A stretch of 64,000 bases of DNA from Puccinellia tenuiflora (lineage: Eukaryota > Streptophyta > Magnoliopsida > Poales > Poaceae). A program made the position numbers and the translations under genes. The notes beneath the pieces were generated by a model that was given only the letters and a program-made list of their open reading frames with translations, was not told the DNA's origin and did not search any database. This document shows positions 60,876-64,000 of this stretch, piece after piece. The DNA lies in contig QRDG01000413.1 of the NCBI GenBank assembly GCA_012064385.1, forward strand, positions 558,001 to 622,000, given 5' to 3'. Position 1 is the stretch's first letter, and each line of letters begins with the position of its first letter.

Positions 60876-61430
60876 TTCTGTTTCTAATCCTAAAGAAAAC
60901 TTCCCAAAAATCAGTTGTAAACTTCTCAATTGTGAAATATGAACTCCTTTCCAATCAAGAAGGAAATATTTTTTTGCTGTACTGAATTTCTCTTCAGACA
61001 GTAAACTTTCTGTCAGCATGCAGTGTGAACTTCCTATTCTTTTTCTATAATTTATGTACCAAAATATTTTCAGTCAGACATACAAGTGAACATCGGATGG
61101 TATTAATATGAACTTCCTTTTCTGTAGTATCTGTATACAAAGTCATAATATACTTTTCTGTATCTAAATCCTCGAGAAAACTCCCAAAAAATCAGTTTGT
61201 GAACTTATCAATTGTAATATATGAACTCCTTTTTCGAAGCAAGTGGGAAATTTTTTCTGTACTGAATGTCTTCAGACAGTAAACTTCTGTCAGCATGCAG
61301 TGTGACCCTCCTATTCTTTTTCTATAATTTATGTACCAAAATATTTTCAGGCAGACATACAAGTGAACGTCGGATGGTATTAATATGAACTTCCTTTTCT
61401 GTAGTATCTGTATACAAAGTCAGAATCTAC
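60876..61430. repeat. 277-bp tandem duplication between the two genes
   Basis: Two units (about 60876-61152 and 61153-61430) share GACAGTAAACTT, TCAGCATGCAGTGTGA, TTTCTATAATTTATGTACC and TCGGATGGTATTAATATGAA in order at an offset of 277 bp. They lie in the tail-to-tail spacer and each has several GTGAACTTC-type words. Confidence 0.88.
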
Positions 61431-61719
61431 TTTTTGTTACAGGGGATAAATGTGTTGCTATATATTTTTTTCTTTTTTTACTCACACTAAAGAATGTAAC
61501 CTGCTACTCCTCTTTGCTGTGTTTGTCGATGGTTTGTCATCCTTTGCTTTTTGTTCTATTGCTTGTTTGTTTTGTCTTTCACAGGATCAACATCTTGTTG
61601 CGACTGCAAGTTTAACGCTTGACGTTTCAGTTCCGCCTCCAACTTCAACCTCTCGCATGTCCTTGCATTGTGTCCCCGTATTTTCCCACAGCTCCCACAT
61701 TTCCTTTTCCCTTGCGGAT

Positions 61720-63203
61720 TCATCTTGTTACTCTCAGCTGATTGACTTGCTGCAAGTTTTTTTGGAGGATCTCAAATTTCCTGGGGCAAGTTCTCAAGTT
61801 GTGCTTCTTTTTTCCATTACAAATGATGCAAGCCCGTTTCCCCTCTGCAACTAGTTCATGCCCTTTCTCATTCAGTCCACTGTCGCGTCGTGCTTGGTTT
61901 TCTCCCGTGAATACGTCTTGCTTGAATTCATCATCATCGCTACTATCTTGGGTTGCTTCTTCACTAGACTGCCCATCTTCTTCTCCTGTCCCCATGCTAA
62001 CTTCTTCTGCGTCATCTTCAGAGTCGTCATCTTCGTCGTCGGTAGCAAGGATTTCTTCGTCAGCATCTTTTTTTGTAAAGCTCTGATGCGCTAGCACTTT
62101 TCTCATGCACAGATTCAGATCCTCTGGAGGGGAGGTATTCCCATGCATTTTGCGATGTTCCTCGAGAAGTTTCGCAACAAGTTGCCTCTTCTTGCACGTC
62201 CTGGAGTTGTGTCCTTCAATCTTACCGTAGTTGCTGCACAGCCTTTGTCCTTTAGGATTACCACTTTCATCTAGTTCTGGCTCCGGTCGTTTAGGGGCAG
62301 AAGTTTTCTTTTTATTTGCCTTCACTTCAGTAGCTGTACTCTTACTGCCTTTTGTCTTCGCCTTTGACGGCGGCTTGATATTTTTGCAAGTAACAGCAGG
62401 TGGCAGCTGGATATCATCATAAGGATCAGCGTCATTTGCATCATCTGTACCCGGCATGTCGCCATCATGCTCTGATCTGGTAGCGGTCTCCTCCGTAGCC
62501 ATTGCTACACCGTCCAGGCGCTCGTTCACATATGTGAAAGCAGACATCGCCTCGTCAAACATGCGGTCGGATGAGCACCCTTTGTTTACCATCTTCGTTG
62601 CTTCGTTGTACAGGATTGCTCGCCTGTACAGAAGTGTCATACCATTCGCTTCTGTTCTCACGTAATCTCTACGGTTGAAATCTGGTTCTGTTACCGGATC
62701 TTTTGTGTACCTCTTCAGTATATATCTATCTGGTATTTTGTCCAGCCTTATGTGTACAAATACTGCTAATACATGTTGGCAGAACAAACCTACATGCAAG
62801 GATCAAAAGGCATAAATATTTAGTTGTTTTGATACTACAAGATATCAACTTTCATCAAATATATAAAGTATGAACCTGTAGCAAAAGGTAATGTGAACTT
62901 CACTGAAATCATAATAGTTTTTACAGGAATTCGCATACATGTATGTTCCCACAGCTTACACTCACATTCAAACCTGCCTTCAATCTCATCTGCAAGCACA
63001 CGGAACTCATGCCTTGACCAAGCAAACTCCCTACTTTGGTTGTAGTGGTGCACAAGGTAGTTCGTTGGGTTTTCTGGAGAAATTTTGATGCGGAAAGCTG
63101 TGCTGTGAAACAAGCGTTCCCGGAATACAGCGTACATGTTCCGGGTGTACTTTTCAAGTGCCTGCTTCTCGAATCCATAACGTGTCAATGGTTTCCCTTG
63201 TCC
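61720..63203 (-). pseudogene. FAR1/FRS-type Mutator transposase, C-terminal part only
   Basis: Exons 63203-62939 and 62789-61720 are in frame. The first ends with the SWIM-type zinc motif (FECECKLWEHT, then CLFCQH across the junction), preceded by FRERLFHSTAFRI and REFAWSRHEFRVLADEIEG. The second adds a basic region, two zinc-knuckle-like motifs (LCSNYGKIEGHNSRTC and CIICNGKKKHNLRTC) and a long Asp/Glu-rich stretch. The first knuckle has Tyr where the second Cys should be. The FAR1 DNA-binding and DDE domains should lie upstream, above 63204, but only 280 bp remain before an unrelated sequence, so the gene is truncated or split by an insertion. Confidence 0.75.
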
Positions 63204-63483
63204 CTGTTTTTTCAAGTGGATTAAAATTAATTTGCTAACCCACAATAAAAAAATTCAAGTTTTGGCATATGTGAACTTTCACATTGTATCAAACTAAACT
63301 TCTTTATTTTCTGATTGTGAACTTCTCTTTCTTTAGATATATTGAGCCATTTTTTCCAAGTTTTTTGGGCATGAAAAACAGAAGAGAATCATTGTAATCA
63401 TCCAACACAAATAACTATAACTATTATTCAAATTCAGCTTCATTCATTCACTTTTTTTTTAGTTTTTTGGAGTGTAGGGGAAG

Positions 63484-64000
63484 AAAGAATACCATTGAAG
63501 CTATAGGGCGTGTTCGGATGTCCTCCAGCTTCTAGCTTCTCAAAAATTCACTGTGGAGCGGTGCCGAACATCCAAACTCCGCGGAGCTGGATCCGAGAAG
63601 CTGGGTCAATTCTGTGTACAAAACTCGGAGCACCACATCTGGCGATTCGCGGATCAGCGAAGCGTGGAGCAGCACATTTTACAACAAAATGCCACCGCCA
63701 AGTGACCATGCGAAGCGGTACGCAGTCTTTCTTTCTCTCTCCAATCTCTATTTCGCCTCCCCCGATCCCCTTCACAGCTTCTCTCTCTCAAAACACAATG
63801 GCGCCGCCACTCCCGCTGCCGGCGACCGGCCATCTTCCGTCGACGGAGATTGTCGTACGCGGCTCCTTCTTCCGGATCCGGACAAGAGTACCTCCACCGC
63901 CGGCCCTGTCCACCACGGTCACGACCATCTCATATTATCTTGGTCTCGGTCCCCAGATCCAACCATGGCCACCGAGGCCTCTTCTCTTTGCTGCTCCGCT
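63484..64000 (+). mobile_element. Start of another element or gene, cut by the window edge
   Basis: GGGCGTGTTCGGATG near 63506 resembles the ends of Harbinger/Tourist-type elements, and an inverse-like CCGAACATCCAAACTC follows at 63573. After 63780 the DNA is GC-rich, with ATGGCGCCGCCACTC at 63798 in a good start context, possibly a first exon. The product is unrecognised. Confidence 0.4.

Larger units (their letters stand above)
51232..63330 (+). repeat. Dispersed degenerate motif GTGAACTTC
   Basis: More than 30 copies of (G/A)TGAACTTC or one-base variants, nearly all in the plus orientation. Examples start near 51232, 51254, 51811, 51877, 52085, 52982, 53075, 54348, 55582, 56236, 56441, 57160, 57613, 59568, 60766, 61025, 61109, 61386, 62893, 63271 and 63318. 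They are in introns, leaders and intergenic DNA and avoid the coding blocks. The orientation does not change where the gene is on the minus strand. Confidence 0.75.
51190..63483. mobile_element. Large decayed Mutator-like unit with Ulp1-type and FAR1-type genes
   Basis: From about 51.19 kb the noncoding DNA changes to a texture full of GTGAACTTC-like words, which lasts until about 63.33 kb. Inside are a plus-strand Ulp1/C48-type locus (53.26-60.60 kb) and a minus-strand FAR1-type transposase C-terminus (63.20-61.72 kb), tail to tail. C48 genes beside MULE-type transposases are known in plant Mutator-like elements. Neither terminal repeat could be paired, because the right end is cut by the sequence starting near 63484 or lies beyond the window. 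The left boundary is inferred from where the 70-bp repeat stops. Confidence 0.6.

Overview
The window is nuclear DNA of a grass. The evidence is multi-exon plant genes with short GT-AG introns, GC-rich first exons, TA-flanked Stowaway MITEs, a Helitron, PIF/Harbinger, hAT and Mutator-like elements. The style suggests Pooideae, probably Triticeae or a relative; this is inferred from repeat style, and no species marker was seen. One unresolved base (n) lies at 58137.

Four ordinary genes could be modelled exon by exon, and in each the exon lengths keep frame. (1) On the minus strand, 1-10307 encodes a bifunctional mRNA capping enzyme (RNA triphosphatase plus guanylyltransferase). Seventeen coding exons are visible, the 3' end runs off the window, and a probable 5'UTR exon lies near 12.1-12.3 kb. 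(2) On the plus strand, 25854-32035 encodes VPS41 (19 exons, 943 aa). (3) On the minus strand, 32704-34078 encodes COQ4 (2 coding exons, 227 aa), convergent with VPS41. (4) On the plus strand, 35926-38061 encodes a plastid-type thioredoxin-like [2Fe-2S]/TPR protein (5 exons, 261 aa), divergent from COQ4.

The rest is mostly mobile DNA. Capping-gene introns hold Stowaway MITEs, a foldback element and a 372-bp solo LTR with a perfect 5-bp target duplication. At 13840-21882 a Harbinger transposon is split by a 5.3-kb Helitron (15020-20344). The Helitron carries fragments of PPR, GDSL and ABCG-transporter genes and is itself invaded by a hAT MITE with an 8-bp duplication. Removing the Helitron joins the two transposase halves in frame. 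From 21.9 to 25.3 kb there are foldback MITEs and a CACTA-like end.

From 38 to 44 kb there are no genes, but a segment of about 1.5 kb is duplicated 2.8 kb apart. At 44548-46024 a small inverted-repeat element carries a repetitive Pro/Glu-rich grass gene with a frameshift. At 46165-49430 a Mutator-like element with ~150-bp terminal repeats carries a broken plant-mobile-domain gene. At 49.7-51.2 kb a GC-rich segment, interrupted by a hAT MITE, lies between ~70-bp direct repeats.

From about 51.2 to 63.5 kb lies a large decayed Mutator-like unit: a plus-strand Ulp1/C48 protease-type locus with two separate C48 cores, tail-to-tail with the C-terminal part of a FAR1-type transposase. Its noncoding DNA is full of a one-orientation degenerate motif, core GTGAACTTC. 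That motif is the best candidate here for something undescribed. From 63.48 kb another element or gene begins.
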